DNA from: Lentinula raphanica
Lineage: Eukaryota > Basidiomycota > Agaricomycetes > Agaricales > Omphalotaceae
Assembly: GCA_027919835.1 (NCBI GenBank)
Contig: JANVFP010000022.1
Location: forward strand, 682,001-746,000
Length of the DNA: 64,000 bases
Reading direction: 5' to 3'
Shown here piece by piece: positions 9,015 to 20,441 of the stretch. Under the pieces are notes generated by a model. The model was not told the DNA's origin. It did not search any database and saw only the letters and a program-made list of their open reading frames with translations. Each line of letters starts with the position of its first letter. The first letter of the stretch is position 1. Made by a program: the position numbers and the translations under genes.

Positions 9015-11576
9015 CTATGTACGTTCCCAACTGCCACTACTACCGCTATCGTCATCTTGTGGATGTACTCTTGAATTATCATGTGTTGCATTCCGAACGT
9101 CTGACTCGGAAGGTTCATCTCGGTACCTCGATGACTGCCCTGCTCCTGCTGATGAAGGTCCTTCGCGCGGGGAGCGAGCGCTTCGAGGAAGCATAGGTTG
9201 GTCAGGCCGCGCTTCATTAACTCCGTCATCCGATTCTTCGTCTGAGCCCCCATCGAAGGCCTCATACATCTCTCCTCCTGCACCAGATCTAGCACTCCTC
9301 TGACGTTCCCCTGGTATTCTACTCATCGCCACATTCTGTCCAGCCAACGCTTCGTAGTCCGGACTCGACCTCTGCTTCCTCCGACGCCATAAGAACACAT
9401 ATAGAACCACGCCGACACCGATAAGGAAGAGAAGTTCAAAGATGGCGTATATGGGCTTTTGAGAAGAAAATATCTTCTCTAGCGAAAATGATTCGGACGG
9501 GGATGACGGATCTACGATGTCCGTAGCTTGGGGCACGCCCGTACTTAGGAAGGCTGTCGGTTTGGAGTAACTCCTCGTTGTTGAACCTATCAAAGTTTCT
9601 GTAACCGTCACAGTTGCCTGGCCGTCCTCTTCCCCATGTCCGTCATCCTTGTAAGAAGGAGGGAAGATTGTTTCATCCTCTGTCGGGATTTCATACTTGT
9701 TTTTATCGTCTTGAGCAGAAACACTGGTGTTTGTGCTTGAACCCCAGAGAACCATATTCCATCCCAAAAATTTCCCTGTGAAATCTGTGTTGATTGGATC
9801 CGAGACGGTGATGGTCCAGTTCCCGATAGGATTTTCGTCCCAGTGCTTGACGGTCATGAAAAGCCAGCCGGGAAACCCTGTCTTGGCTTTGTCGTATTTT
9901 CTACCTCCTTCACTCGTGCTCACGCCTGCAAGGACACTCTTGACACCGTTTGGTGAAATGATCTCGACGCGAACATCTCCTCTACGTTGATGCTCGATCC
10001 AGACTCTGACATTGACGTGTTCAAGCCCTTGCTGAGAGAATTGGGCACGTTTCATCATCTTGTCGGTAATCTCCAGCGTGCTGCTGATACTGGTCTCCCC
10101 ACCATCCTTGGTCTTCCCAAACGGTATCCCTCCACTGAACACTTTCTCTTTCGTCATTTTACCATCACCCAAAACTACCGTATGCGTTCGAATCCAGGTT
10201 TGACGAGGGACAAGATCCCACTTGAGGGCAGCGTGGACAAATGTATAAGCGTCAATCGCACCATATCCGAAAGCATAAGAAAATGGTCGACCGGCGGCTG
10301 TGAGTTCGTAATCGGTATCGGAGGGAGAAGAGGGAGGAGGACTTGATGGGTCGTAGTTTATGGGTATTGCAGTACGTATGCAAAGATGCTGAATATCTCG
10401 CCAGCCGAGCTCGGGTCTAGCCTGAACTGCGAGGGCAAACACGCCAACGACATTTGGTGCAGCAGCAGACGTGCCCCCGTGACTGTGCGTGCAACTATTT
10501 TTTCCTTTGTCGGTCGTGACGATGCTTTTCCCATTGCCCGAGCTATAGGCAACAATCATATTCGCTGCACAGGCCTCACTGTAATATGGACTACGCCCGG
10601 TCCAGTCAGCGGCTCCTACGGTGACGCTCCAGATGCTGTTAGTGTATCCATCGTAATTACACTCATCTCCACTCCCTTTGCCGTTTCCACTAGCAAATAC
10701 GAATAAACTTCCTTTTCCCTGTCGGCCACGATTGACACCGTTGACTATGGCTTTTCGAATGATGTAGTCTGGGCCATCCATGGTTCGACCATCATCCGGA
10801 GGACCCCACGAACAGGAGTAGATGCTGACCTCGTCAAAGCCCTGATTGAGGCCTGCGGCTTCATCCACATCGGTGATCGTTCCGGAGAGAATACGCACAG
10901 CCGCGACACGAGAATGGTAGGCAAGACCTATTCCGCAGACACCGTTTTTCACGGCGGCTATTTGACCGGCGCATCGTGTACCATGGGTATCTTCAGGTAG
11001 CTTTGGTGTCGGCAGGTCCACATGATCGTTGTAGTCGTGTGAATGGACAGCATCAAAATTGGCAGCGAGATCTTCCGACGTGTAGTCCAAACCGTCGTCA
11101 ATCAAGCTAGAGATAACACCCAGGCCAGTATATCCTTCCTCCCAGAGACCCGTAACATTCATCATATGTTCCGGGGCCCCTGGGTTAAGAATATGCCATT
11201 GTTCAGGGAAAAGTGGATCCTGAATACCCATTTTGGAAGCGATTTCGGAGGGAGATGGTTGAGCACGTTTGAAGCGTTTGCGGGGGGTCTGAAGGGTCAA
11301 GGACTTTATTGGACTTGGCTGTATGGCATTATATCGCGCTAGGATTGGATCAACCCCTTCTTCTCTCTTCAAACTCTTCTCAGCTCTAACTAGCCAAAAT
11401 CCTTTCAATTCTCCGACTGGTTCGATCAGTTCTAGTCCTAGCTGACTCGAATGGTATTCGGGGTCGGAATCAACTTCAAGAGCGTAGTAGTCGTGAGTAT
11501 CGTATGCACGTCGAACGGAGGCAGATGTTGTCCACGGTGCCAAAACTAGGGCGAGAACGAGCGTCGTTGGCAGCAT
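9015..11576 (-). CDS. KEX2: Kexin, Kex2-type proprotein convertase
   Basis: A Golgi serine protease that cuts secretory precursors after Lys-Arg or Arg-Arg. It has 853 residues in one exon. In order: signal peptide (1-20); prodomain ending in PRKRFKR (98-104), the self-cleavage site; subtilisin-like domain with Asp160 (SSLIDDGLD), His198 (EDTHGTRC), oxyanion Asn298 (FASGNG) and Ser370 (HGGTSAAAP); P/Homo-B domain at about 455-610 (RGDVRVEIISPNG, NPIGNWTI); Ser/Thr/Asp-rich stem; one transmembrane helix at about 709-730 followed by RRRKQR. The cytosolic tail is acidic and contains YEAL (741-744), a YxxPhi motif that could give TGN retrieval. The length matches yeast Kex2 (814). Having no intron over 2.5 kb is odd beside the intron-rich neighbours. 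Confidence 0.97.
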   Translation of the reverse strand: MLPTTLVLALVLAPWTTSASVRRAYDTHDYYALEVDSDPEYHSSQLGLELIEPVGELKGFWLVRAEKSLKREEGVDPILARYNAIQPSPIKSLTLQTPRKRFKRAQPSPSEIASKMGIQDPLFPEQWHILNPGAPEHMMNVTGLWEEGYTGLGVISSLIDDGLDYTSEDLAANFDAVHSHDYNDHVDLPTPKLPEDTHGTRCAGQIAAVKNGVCGIGLAYHSRVAAVRILSGTITDVDEAAGLNQGFDEVSIYSCSWGPPDDGRTMDGPDYIIRKAIVNGVNRGRQGKGSLFVFASGNGKGSGDECNYDGYTNSIWSVTVGAADWTGRSPYYSEACAANMIVAYSSGNGKSIVTTDKGKNSCTHSHGGTSAAAPNVVGVFALAVQARPELGWRDIQHLCIRTAIPINYDPSSPPPSSPSDTDYELTAAGRPFSYAFGYGAIDAYTFVHAALKWDLVPRQTWIRTHTVVLGDGKMTKEKVFSGGIPFGKTKDGGETSISSTLEITDKMMKRAQFSQQGLEHVNVRVWIEHQRRGDVRVEIISPNGVKSVLAGVSTSEGGRKYDKAKTGFPGWLFMTVKHWDENPIGNWTITVSDPINTDFTGKFLGWNMVLWGSSTNTSVSAQDDKNKYEIPTEDETIFPPSYKDDGHGEEDGQATVTVTETLIGSTTRSYSKPTAFLSTGVPQATDIVDPSSPSESFSLEKIFSSQKPIYAIFELLFLIGVGVVLYVFLWRRRKQRSSPDYEALAGQNVAMSRIPGERQRSARSGAGGEMYEAFDGGSDEESDDGVNEARPDQPMLPRSARSPREGPSSAGAGQSSRYRDEPSESDVRNATHDNSRVHPQDDDSGSSGSWERT

Positions 11577-12213
11577 GTTCCCTACTTATCGTCACGGAAG
11601 GAAGTGGCTTGTGAGTGGAAACTAGACACCAAAACACTGGATCACGAAATTAGTTAAACTTGAGGCGCGACGTGTCATTTTCAACGTAGGAATAAGGAAC
11701 TAACAGTGTATAAGAGATCAGGGCCGCCTTAGTTCAGGAGAATTTGGGGAGAAATAGAGAATAGCGATGAATAGATTGTTGAACGTAAGGACCTGGAAAT
11801 CGGGTGACAAAATGTTTGCAAGCTAAGCGTTGACTTGAAAGAGAAATAAATCCGGCGCTAAAGAGCGCTAAATGGCAAGACCACGTGCTCCGGAATAAAA
11901 GCCTTCTTCATGGAATGTCATCTTTCAATTCTTTTCAATATGTCGTTGACCACTATTAACCAAAATAAGCAGTCCTCATTGAATGTTGCAGGCACTCATA
12001 TTCGGTCGGCGCTCCTCGCAAGGGTCACTCCACTGCGGCATGATATTGCCGATGCTTGTGTGCGATTTCGCGTGAAGTTGTCATTATATGTTAGTCTCTG
12101 TTAGTTCTTCCTTGAATATCATCTCTCTCAGTCTTTCGGTCGCCGCAGGGTACTTAAACTCGCACCCTTCACCAAGGAACGGTCCCTGGCATTCCCCCTT
12201 CAAAAAACTCAAC
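11577..12213. other. Divergent promoter interval, KEX2 and FAD oxidase
   Basis: A 637-bp region between the KEX2 start (minus) and the FAD oxidase start (plus), likely carrying both promoters. It includes the decamer tract 11851-11880. Confidence 0.5.
11851..11880. repeat. Decamer tract upstream of KEX2
   Basis: TCCGGCGCTA, AAGAGCGCTA and AATGGCAAGA follow on a 10-bp register. The GCGCTA core recurs in the larger tract at 41741-41815. Confidence 0.5.
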
Positions 12214-14693
12214 ATGTTTTTTCTTGGGATTGCTATTCACGGTTTCCTCCTTCGACGCGTCGCTTCTTCAGCTACTCCCAATGCCGAACGATGGGCCCAG
12301 CTGAACCAGACTGTTGGCGGTCGCCTTCATACTTCACTTCCACTTGCGGCGTCATGTTTCTCTACAGTGAACGGAATACCATCGACACCGAACGCCACAG
12401 AATGCGCGTTGGTGCAACAAGGATATACAAAACCCGACTTCCGCTCTGTCCACTACAGCGCCCACATGCTGGTAGGATCTTGCTATTGGAAGTCGTATCC
12501 CACTGACGTCTGGCTAGCCGCAATGGGAGACCTGCCAATCGACCGTGCAAAGATGCCTGTTGAACTCGGACGATCCTAGTGATCCCACAGCCTGGGAGGA
12601 CAATGAATGCTGGCAAGGAGCTATTTCTCCTTACTATGTAGGTCACTGCTCACCTCCGCGATATACGAGCTGCTCAGTATCATGTTGATGAATTTCCTAG
12701 ATTGATGTCCAAAGCGAGGACGATGTCCTTGCAGCGATATCGTTCGTCAATGAAACTGGTGTACAATTCTCAATCAAAGCTTCTGGCCACGACTATAAAG
12801 GCCGATCGAGTTTTGGTTCACTGTCCCTTTGGGTGAGGCAATATTCCACGCTCTCTGTTGATGCAAGTTCTCATCGAGATTGGCAATTTTTGAAGATGAG
12901 GAATCTCGACTCGGTTAGCATTCGATTCGATGATTTTGTGATTTTGAGGATAGTGCTCATTCTGAGGTTTCTCCGTCATACAGTTGTCGTATTCTGCTGA
13001 ATTTGTACCCGAAGGCGGTAATGTGACATATCCTGCCATCACTATTGGGGTTGGTGCCATGATATTTTCAATGATGAATTTGGCTCTTGACCGTCACTCG
13101 TAGGCGGGAGTTCCATTCGAAGACGTGTATTCTTTTGCAGAAGACAATAACATCACCGTCGTTGGTGGCTATCACCAGACTATCGCAGCTAGTGGGGGAT
13201 GGGTTCAGGCAGGCGGACACAGCATACTTTCACCTATATATGGCCTCGGCGTTGATCGGGTGGTAAGCACACCTTTTCTTCCGGTCGCGATGGAATATTA
13301 ACGCTCACGACAATCTACAGCTACAATATAAGATCATCACACTGGACGGTGTGTCTAGGACTGTGAATGCTTTCCAGAACCCAGATCTTTTCTGGGCACT
13401 TCGAGGAGGCGCTGCATCGACATTTGGAGTGGTACTTGAATCATCTATGTTGGTTGAGCCCCAGATGAGTCTGCGTGTGTAAGTTTGCGCCTTCTACTTC
13501 TTGGGACTGGACCGGTGTTCACTTATTCAAAGGGCTTCGATATCATTCAACCAAACGGCCGACAACGCTCGGGGTTTCTTAGAAATTCTGGTCAACAATT
13601 CATACAAATGGGGACAAGAAGGATGGGGTGGTCATATGGGTCCTGCATCGCTCATCAACGTCAACCCACTCTTGACTCTGGAGGAAGCACAAGCTTCGGT
13701 ACAGTCAGCCGTTGATTACGCATTGGCTCAGAATGGTACGGCCGTGGTTGAAGATTTGTCTTCTTGGCAAACCTTCTTTGCCAAATACGTCGAGTCCGCT
13801 GAGGCGGTATGTCTCCTTGTTTCATTACACCTGTTACATTCCTGAATGGGCGACTCTGTAATAGGGCGTTGGTGTTCAAACAATCCTTGGAAGCCGTCTC
13901 ATCCCGACTGACCCCTTCTTTACCGACGATGATGGTCAGGAAGCGCTGGTCGATCTCATGGTCAAAATGGTCGATACCTATGCCGTGAACCCATACATCA
14001 TTCAAGGTACACCTTTCTTGTACAATTACACCGAGGGTACGACGAGCGTCACCCCTGCTTGGCGGAACTCCCTCTGGCAGGTTTGTTCAAATGATACTCG
14101 GACGACGGGGATCACTAGACTGATACAAATCCTTTTACATAGATTGGTTTCCACGAGAACATGGCGTACAATGCAACGCTGGATACCATGTACGCTCAAT
14201 ATGAGATTGTAAACAACATCACTTCTTGGATGAGAGAGCTAGCCCCGAATTCTGGAGCGTATTTCGTACGAGATTCCTTTTCATCGTTAAAAGTGAAATT
14301 CACTGAAATCTCCATGTCAGAATGAAGCAAATCCTTACGAACCTGACCATGAAGGTGCATCAACAAGTCTCCCCTTCATATCTTGTCGACCAGTGACTGA
14401 TTGGATCTTCCTCCTGCGCAGTGACCTTCTGGGGTGACAATTATGCCACTTTGCTCGAGCTCAAGAACAAATAGTGAGTCTCACCTTTGCGACTCGGTCA
14501 CCAAAGGTAAAACTGTTATTAACTGTTGCCGTATCTGCAGTGATCCTTTCAGATTACTTGATTGCTGGATGTGTGGTATGTATTCTCAGTCGCTGAGCAT
14601 GGTCCCCTCTGATGAACTTCCTTTCTAGTTGGCTGGAAAGGAGCTGCAGATGAACGCTACTCTTGCTACCTCGATATTTCCACTGATTATTAG
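12214..14693 (+). CDS. Secreted FAD-linked oxidase, berberine-bridge-enzyme-like
   Basis: About 14 exons, most ending in short GT-AG introns such as 12472-12517, 12638-12700 and 13050-13103. The protein starts with a hydrophobic leader (MFFLGIAIHGFLLRRVA) and has the FAD_binding_4 blocks: YYIDVQSEDDVLAAISF, KASGHDYKGRSS with His about 156 as the likely 8-alpha-histidyl FAD site, ITIGAGVPFEDVY, GGWVQAGGHS, and LFWALRGGAASTFGVV. The C-terminus has the BBE segment NYATLLELKNKYDPFRLLDCW. The second Cys attachment seen in bicovalent enzymes such as glucooligosaccharide oxidase is not at its usual place, so FAD is probably held by His alone. The substrate (sugar, phenolic or alkaloid) cannot be told. 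It reads divergently from KEX2 and no pathway partners are adjacent. Confidence 0.92.
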
Positions 14694-14997
14694 TGCAGAA
14701 ATTCAGTTGTCGATTCTCTACGGTCCTCAGACTTTCTCAATCTATGATTTAGCCTAAGTAGTATAAGCATGCAATGTATTTGGCCCTTATAGTCATCCAT
14801 GACACAAGGTTTTGCCCCTTCTTTTTTGGTAGATCGCAACTCCAAATATGTGCAAGTTTTGCGTTTTGATCTTTGAAGGAAGGATCATGATTCAATGTCA
14901 TCGTTTAACGATTATCGATTATCATGCACAAGGGAAAATAACTAAAAACAATTCTAAGTACAAGTCATGAGAGGCGTATTATACATAACATCCAAAA
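14694..14997. other. Interval between convergent 3' ends
   Basis: A 304-bp AT-rich spacer between the FAD oxidase (plus) and the 7-TM gene (minus). Nothing further seen. Confidence 0.4.
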
Positions 14998-16460
14998 TCA
15001 ACCCTTTGACGAACTGGCCAAATTCCAAACCAACGGACGAGGATTCGTAACCGATTTCTGCACATCAAAATCGGATTCGAAAGTCATCGACAACGAAGGC
15101 TCTGTCTTTGGTTTTTCTGGAGTTTGAAGTTCCATTTCCGACACCATCAACGAATCAGCCTGTGTCCCAACATTGAATCGTACTGTGGATGCAGCTGTCC
15201 GCCCTGGCGAGCGCGGCATTCTCCGCATGCGCACCTCCCCATTAGACTGGAAACTGGGATAATACGTGTACGGTTCGCTGTCGAAATCTTCCCCGTCCTT
15301 CATCAAACGATACACATAAGGGGACAGGACACCGGCGTTCGCTACAATCAGGGCAGTGCCAGCCTGCGGAAATAGTGATGAGATTCTGGTTGAAGTGTGA
15401 ATTCTGAATATTCAAACCTCAGCTTGCGCCGTGATTGCCTCAAGAAGACCGGATGGACCAAGAAGGAAGACAGCATGGATGATAGAGACCATACTAGTGA
15501 GTAGGCTGGCACAGAACATGATGTAGAGCATTCTGCAAGCGTAAGATCATTGTCAGGTAGTGGGTCTTCCTATGCTCTGATGATAACAAACCGTCTTTTG
15601 TCAGATGAGAGACCAACACCAGCTAACAATCGAATAGGGATGACGGCCAGTGCGATGTCTGCAAAAATATCGGCTGTCACATCGTCAGTTTTATACGAGT
15701 GAACAAGCTGTACCGCTGCACTCACTAACGAGCTCGACGATTGCTACCGCCGTACCAAGGTGGCATTGAGGCGCAGCCAACTGGTACCAAGAACGATCGG
15801 AGGCACAGACGTATGTTTTTTGTGCGAGGGAGCCTGCCCACATCAGAAAAAATATAGCAGCTGTCCCCTCAGAAACCCTTCTTAAGACGAATAGCGGAGG
15901 AATGAGTCGAATCACGGAAAAGATCAAACTTATCCGGGCAGACCTGCTCAACCCATTCATCATCAAAAAACTTCTCCACCTGACATGCGGCGCACTCACC
16001 AGAGCGTACATGTAAAAGTAATAGATACAAGCCTTTGGAGACCAGAGTAAGCGTAATGTTCTTGTAGGCTGACTCTGCTTCTAGTACTCACCAATATGCT
16101 ACTATGCGGGCAGAATGGGGCTCGTTTAATGGTCCAAGACCTGAGCAAATCACGTTTTGTGAAGTTAGGATCGAAGTGAATTCTTCCTGACTGGTTAACA
16201 CGCACCGGGAATATCAGTCCGTATCCACATAGTAATGAGCAGCACTAAAGAGAGCAACATGGACAATAGAGCCCAAGCATCGTCCCACCACAAGCGCTTA
16301 GCTCTGTTGCGTATGTACAATCTAAACACCGTCAGGATTTGAGCTACGCTAAGCAAGATTGTGGTGACGACTTGTTCGCGTTAGATCATTATCCCCATGA
16401 AAGAGTGTGGCTTTACGCACTACGGTTCGTGGTCGAAGTGGGCTGCACCCATTGAACCAT
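14998..16460 (-). CDS. Seven-helix fungal rhodopsin-like integral membrane protein
   Basis: A multi-exon membrane protein. Exon 1 encodes MVQWVQPTSTTNR and joins VTTILLSVAQILTVFRLY. Then come AKRLWWDDAWALLSMLL, a typical block of the fungal rhodopsin-like 7-TM family, and further helices (LVSITFTCTLW, ISLIFSVIRLIPPLFVL). They are followed by DIALAVIPIRLLAGVGLSSD, MLYIMFCASLLTSMVSIIH and a last helix ending VLSPYVYRLMKDGEDFD. The cytosolic tail is about 95 residues, basic and Ser-rich. The WWDDAWA and SSDKRR blocks match PTH11/rhodopsin-like orphan proteins of mushrooms rather than retinal-binding opsins; I see no candidate retinal Lys in the last helix. Role and ligand are unknown. Confidence 0.75.
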
Positions 16461-17756
16461 CACTATTTACATGAAGCGCAAGAATGGGAAGAAATAATAT
16501 GACCTACTCTTCGACTCTTGAGGCCGTACTTATAGAAAAAAATAACAGGTACATTTGAAATCGGAACATTCTTCCCTGTGCGGCGTGCATCTCCAAGATT
16601 GTCCATCTCGCAAGTAATTGAGTTGCGCGACTTGATCTATACTACATAGGGACGAAGGGATCAGGACTCAGATCGGACTTCAGCGCATCTTTCGGCGGAG
16701 ACAAGTGTCAGGAATGATGATTGTCGCTATGTACCTCTAGTATGTATGTACTTACGTGCTCAAGCCCCTTCGAGAGCCTTGACGCAAAATCAGTATGGGC
16801 GTTCGAGTTGTAGAAGGTTTGTAGAGAGAAGCAATCAATACCGGGAAGCTGTTGGAAAGCATAAGTTTCATTTTCTATAATTTTTTTCAAAACAGAAATC
16901 GTCCGTCACGAGCTCTCACGAGTTACGACAAGGCTTTATCAAAAGAGTATCAAATCTGCGTGATCTCTGTTCGACCCTGCAGAAGCAATTGCGATTATTC
17001 TCAATAGGAAATTCTTAGGAAATACGAACTTGCCACCTCTTGCCACCCACCGGCTCCCACCGGATACCACAAAGTACCACCTACTGCAGTATAGTACCAT
17101 CTAGTGCCATCTGATACGGCTAGGTGACCATGGCCATATCACATTTGTGATGTCTTGCAACGATTGAGAGTGGGAGATATTGTATATAGACTGAAAGCAT
17201 GGAGAATCGCAGAGATCATCCACGAACATCGGAAAAGATTCAAGACGACAACTCCATATGAGCCCATGCTATACTTAGAGTTACAAGCTTCAAGTGCCGT
17301 TAGTCTGAACAGTGCTGGAGCCCGGGCCTGGAACAGTGTAACGAAATGCTCACCACACCTATATGGCGTTGAGCCAGAAGATAGAAAGCAGGACATACTT
17401 ATGTATATCGATTGAATACTGTGCGTCGCAATGATTAGCAATACATACAACATGAAGACAAAAATACAAATGGATTGTTGAAATCCGATGACTGCAAAAC
17501 TTTGTTCTCCTCTTGATACATCCACCAATAGCTACCCCTCGCGACGTGCTCTTGAGCATGTCAAAGTGCAGATAAAAGCCACTTCGAAATCCCCACGTAC
17601 TTGAGCCATATCCAAGGGTGCATCAACCAATGTATCAATGTTTTCAGCTTAAATAGCAGTGCCCATGGATCCACCCACACGTACACGTCAACATGCTGCT
17701 TTCACAGCGTTAAGTTCACGGTTTGCGGGCGCTGTTGAAGCGCAAGACCTAATCGT
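16461..17756. other. Gene-poor interval
   Basis: A 1.3 kb interval between the 7-TM gene start and the MET6 3' end (both minus strand). It contains the decamer tract 17031-17130. Frames up to 129 codons overlap on both strands here without recognisable domains; I call no gene. Confidence 0.5.
17031..17130. repeat. Long decamer tract
   Basis: Ten consecutive 10-bp units drift along the tract. Related neighbours are TGCCACCTCT/TGCCACCCAC, CGGCTCCCAC/CGGATACCAC (sharing ACCAC with AAAGTACCAC) and ATAGTACCAT/CTAGTGCCAT. It is the longest such tract in the window. Confidence 0.7.
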
Positions 17757-20441
17757 TCAAGCGTAGTTCTCCCGGGCCCAACGGGCAGCCTGGACCAGAT
17801 TAACAAGAGAAGCCTCGGTTTCCTTCCAGCCACGGGTCTTCAATCCACAATCCTGACCGATAGCTTCAACTCATGAAACATTAGGAAGATCAATGGCAAG
17901 ACACTTACCGGGTTGACGTAGAGGAGAGACTGGTCAAGATAGGCAAGCATGGCCTTGATGCGTTCTTGAATCTCGACATCTCCGGGGACACGAGGAGAAT
18001 GCACATCATAGACTCCCGGGCCAATGTTGTTTGAATAACCATAATGCTTAAAGGTGTTGATGAGCTTCATGTCGCTCTTGGATGCCTCAATCGAGATAAC
18101 ATCAGCATCGAGACGTTGAATTTGAGGGAAGATGTCATCGAAGTCCGAGTAACAGAAGTGAGAGTGAGTTTGAGTATGGTCGCCAACACCGGCGGTCGAA
18201 AGCTTGAAGGTGTTTCCAGCCCAGTTCAAGTAGGAATCCCAGTCAGCACGACGTAAGGGGAGCTAGTACGTTACATCAGTCATCAAACTTGAAAGACACA
18301 AGAAACACATACACCCTCGCGGAGAGCAGGTTCGTCAACTTGGATAGCCTTGATACCTGCAGCCTCGAGATCGCAGACCTCATCCCGAAGAGCGAGAGCA
18401 AGTTGTTGAGCCTGCAGCTCACGAGAGATATCGACACGCGGGAATGACCAGTTCAAGATGGTGACAGGACCAGTCAACATACCCTTCATGGGCTTGCTAG
18501 TGAGACTCTGAGCGTATTGACTCCAGCGAACGGTCATGGGCTCCTTCCGGCTAACATCAGATACAATGATCGGGGGACGAACATAACTACAAGTAGTGTG
18601 AGATAACATAGTCATTGGAATTGAATGTAGAGAACACACCGGGAACCGTAAGACTGAACCCATGCATTCTGTGTGAAAACGAAGCCAGAAAGACGTTCTC
18701 CGAAATATTGCACCATGTCGTTACGTTCCGGCTCACCATGGACAAGAAGGTCAAGGCCGATCTTTTCCTGGAAACGGACAGCCGATTCAATTTCCTTCTT
18801 GATGAACTCTTCGTAATCAGCCTCGGAAATTTCACCCTTGCCGAGCTTAGCTCGAGCTTGACGAATCTCCTTCGTTTGCTAAACAGAATGATCAGAAAAG
18901 AGAGGATGATGACAGGGTAGTACCTACTGGGAATGAACCGATTGTGGTTGTTGGGAACTTGGGGAGACTGAGAACCTTTTGTGCTTCGAGACGGACAGCG
19001 AACGGGCTTTTCCTCTCGTACTGGTCAGGAGTGATAGAGCTGACACGTTTACGAACGGAGTCGTCAGAGTTCTTCTCAAACTCGCGACGTTTGGCAATGG
19101 AAGTGCGGTTGGCTTCAAGTGCAGCAGCGACAGCCGCATCCTGAGATCCTGAAACAACAGCCGCGATTGTAGCAACTTCGGACGCTTTCTCAAGAGCGAA
19201 GGAGAACCAATCCTTTTGCTCCTCGGTGAGTTTGGTCTCAGAAGCAAGAGTTACTGGGATATGCAAGACAGTGGAAGAAGTCGCGACGATGACGCGATCT
19301 TGACCAATGGCAGAGATAGTTTTCTCGATCAGCTTAATGGCAGCCGCGAAATCGGTCTTCCAAACGCTACGACCGGAAACGACACCGAGGGACAGAACGA
19401 TGGAGGTCGAGCTAATAGCGCTGATGGTCTTGTCAAGTTGCTCGGGAGCGCGATCGAGATCAATGTGAAGGCCAGCAATGGGGAGCTTGGCAAGGAAGTT
19501 CACATTAGATTCGAGACGACCGTAGAACGTGGTGAGGAGCAGTTTAGGTGCGACCGCAACAAGCTCGGGATATGCAGAGGCATATTGAGTTTCAAAGCTG
19601 GCACCCTTGTCGGTGACCAAAATGGGTTCATCAACCTGGATCCATTCGGCACCAGCGGCTTTCAACTCGCTGAAGAGTTGTTTATACACAGGAAGGAGTT
19701 TGGGAAGGAGAGAAATAGGCTCGAAATCAGCCTTGGCTTCTTTCGTCGCTTTGGATAGAGCGAGATAAGTGATGGGCCCGAGGACAACGGGACGAGTAGT
19801 AATGCCGAGAGCCTGAGCTTCTTTGAATTCTTCGAGAGGCTTGTTGAAAAGCAGCTTGAATTCTACAGTTTCATCGAGTTCTGGGACAAGGAAATGATAG
19901 TTCGAATCGAACCTTTGAGGAGATAGCATCGATTAGTCAATGTGAGCTGTACAGGAGGAAAACTAACGAATTTCACCATTTCTTCATTTCACCAGCAGGA
20001 ACATCGACACCATCAGCCTGACGGCCACGCGCCATGGCGAAGTAGGTGTCGAGAGGAGACAAACCCAGTCCGTGATATCTCTTAGGAATGGCGTTGAATG
20101 CCGCAGAGTGGTCGAGAACATGATCGTAAAGAGAGAAGTCACCACTGATTTTTTTAGAAAATAGATATGATTAGATATCGATAAGTGTATTGTGAAGAAA
20201 ATTGGTCTCACCTTGGGATAAAGGTAACACCACGTTGCTTGAGTTCAGTCCAGTTGAATTTCTTGACCTCAGCGGCAACTTTGGTGACCTCCTCAGCGCT
20301 GGTTTTGCCCGCCCAGTAGGCTTCGACAACTTTTTTGATTTCACGGTTTGCACCTGTTCAAGCGTTTGTAAAATGGATACTGTCAAATATTTAGTTAAAC
20401 GTACCGATACGGGGAAAACCTAGAACACTAGAAGCAACCAT
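17757..20441 (-). CDS. MET6: Cobalamin-independent methionine synthase
   Basis: 5-methyltetrahydropteroyltriglutamate-homocysteine methyltransferase, the last step of methionine synthesis in the cytosol. About eight exons give roughly 765 residues, the family length. The N-terminus [13 protein letters not shown] joins over a 51-bp intron (20354-20404) to [34 protein letters not shown] follows after the second intron. The C-terminal barrel has [37 protein letters not shown] and [11 protein letters not shown]. The zinc-binding residues are visible: His and Cys in [10 protein letters not shown], Glu in [10 protein letters not shown], and Cys in [10 protein letters not shown], where the Asp begins the last exon. 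It is divergent from IDP1 over 1.37 kb. The call is firm. Confidence 0.97.

Noticed and set aside
17031..17130. CRISPR-like spaced repeat
   Set aside because: Units are 10 bp, contiguous and drifting, with no constant repeat and unique spacers; the genome is eukaryotic.
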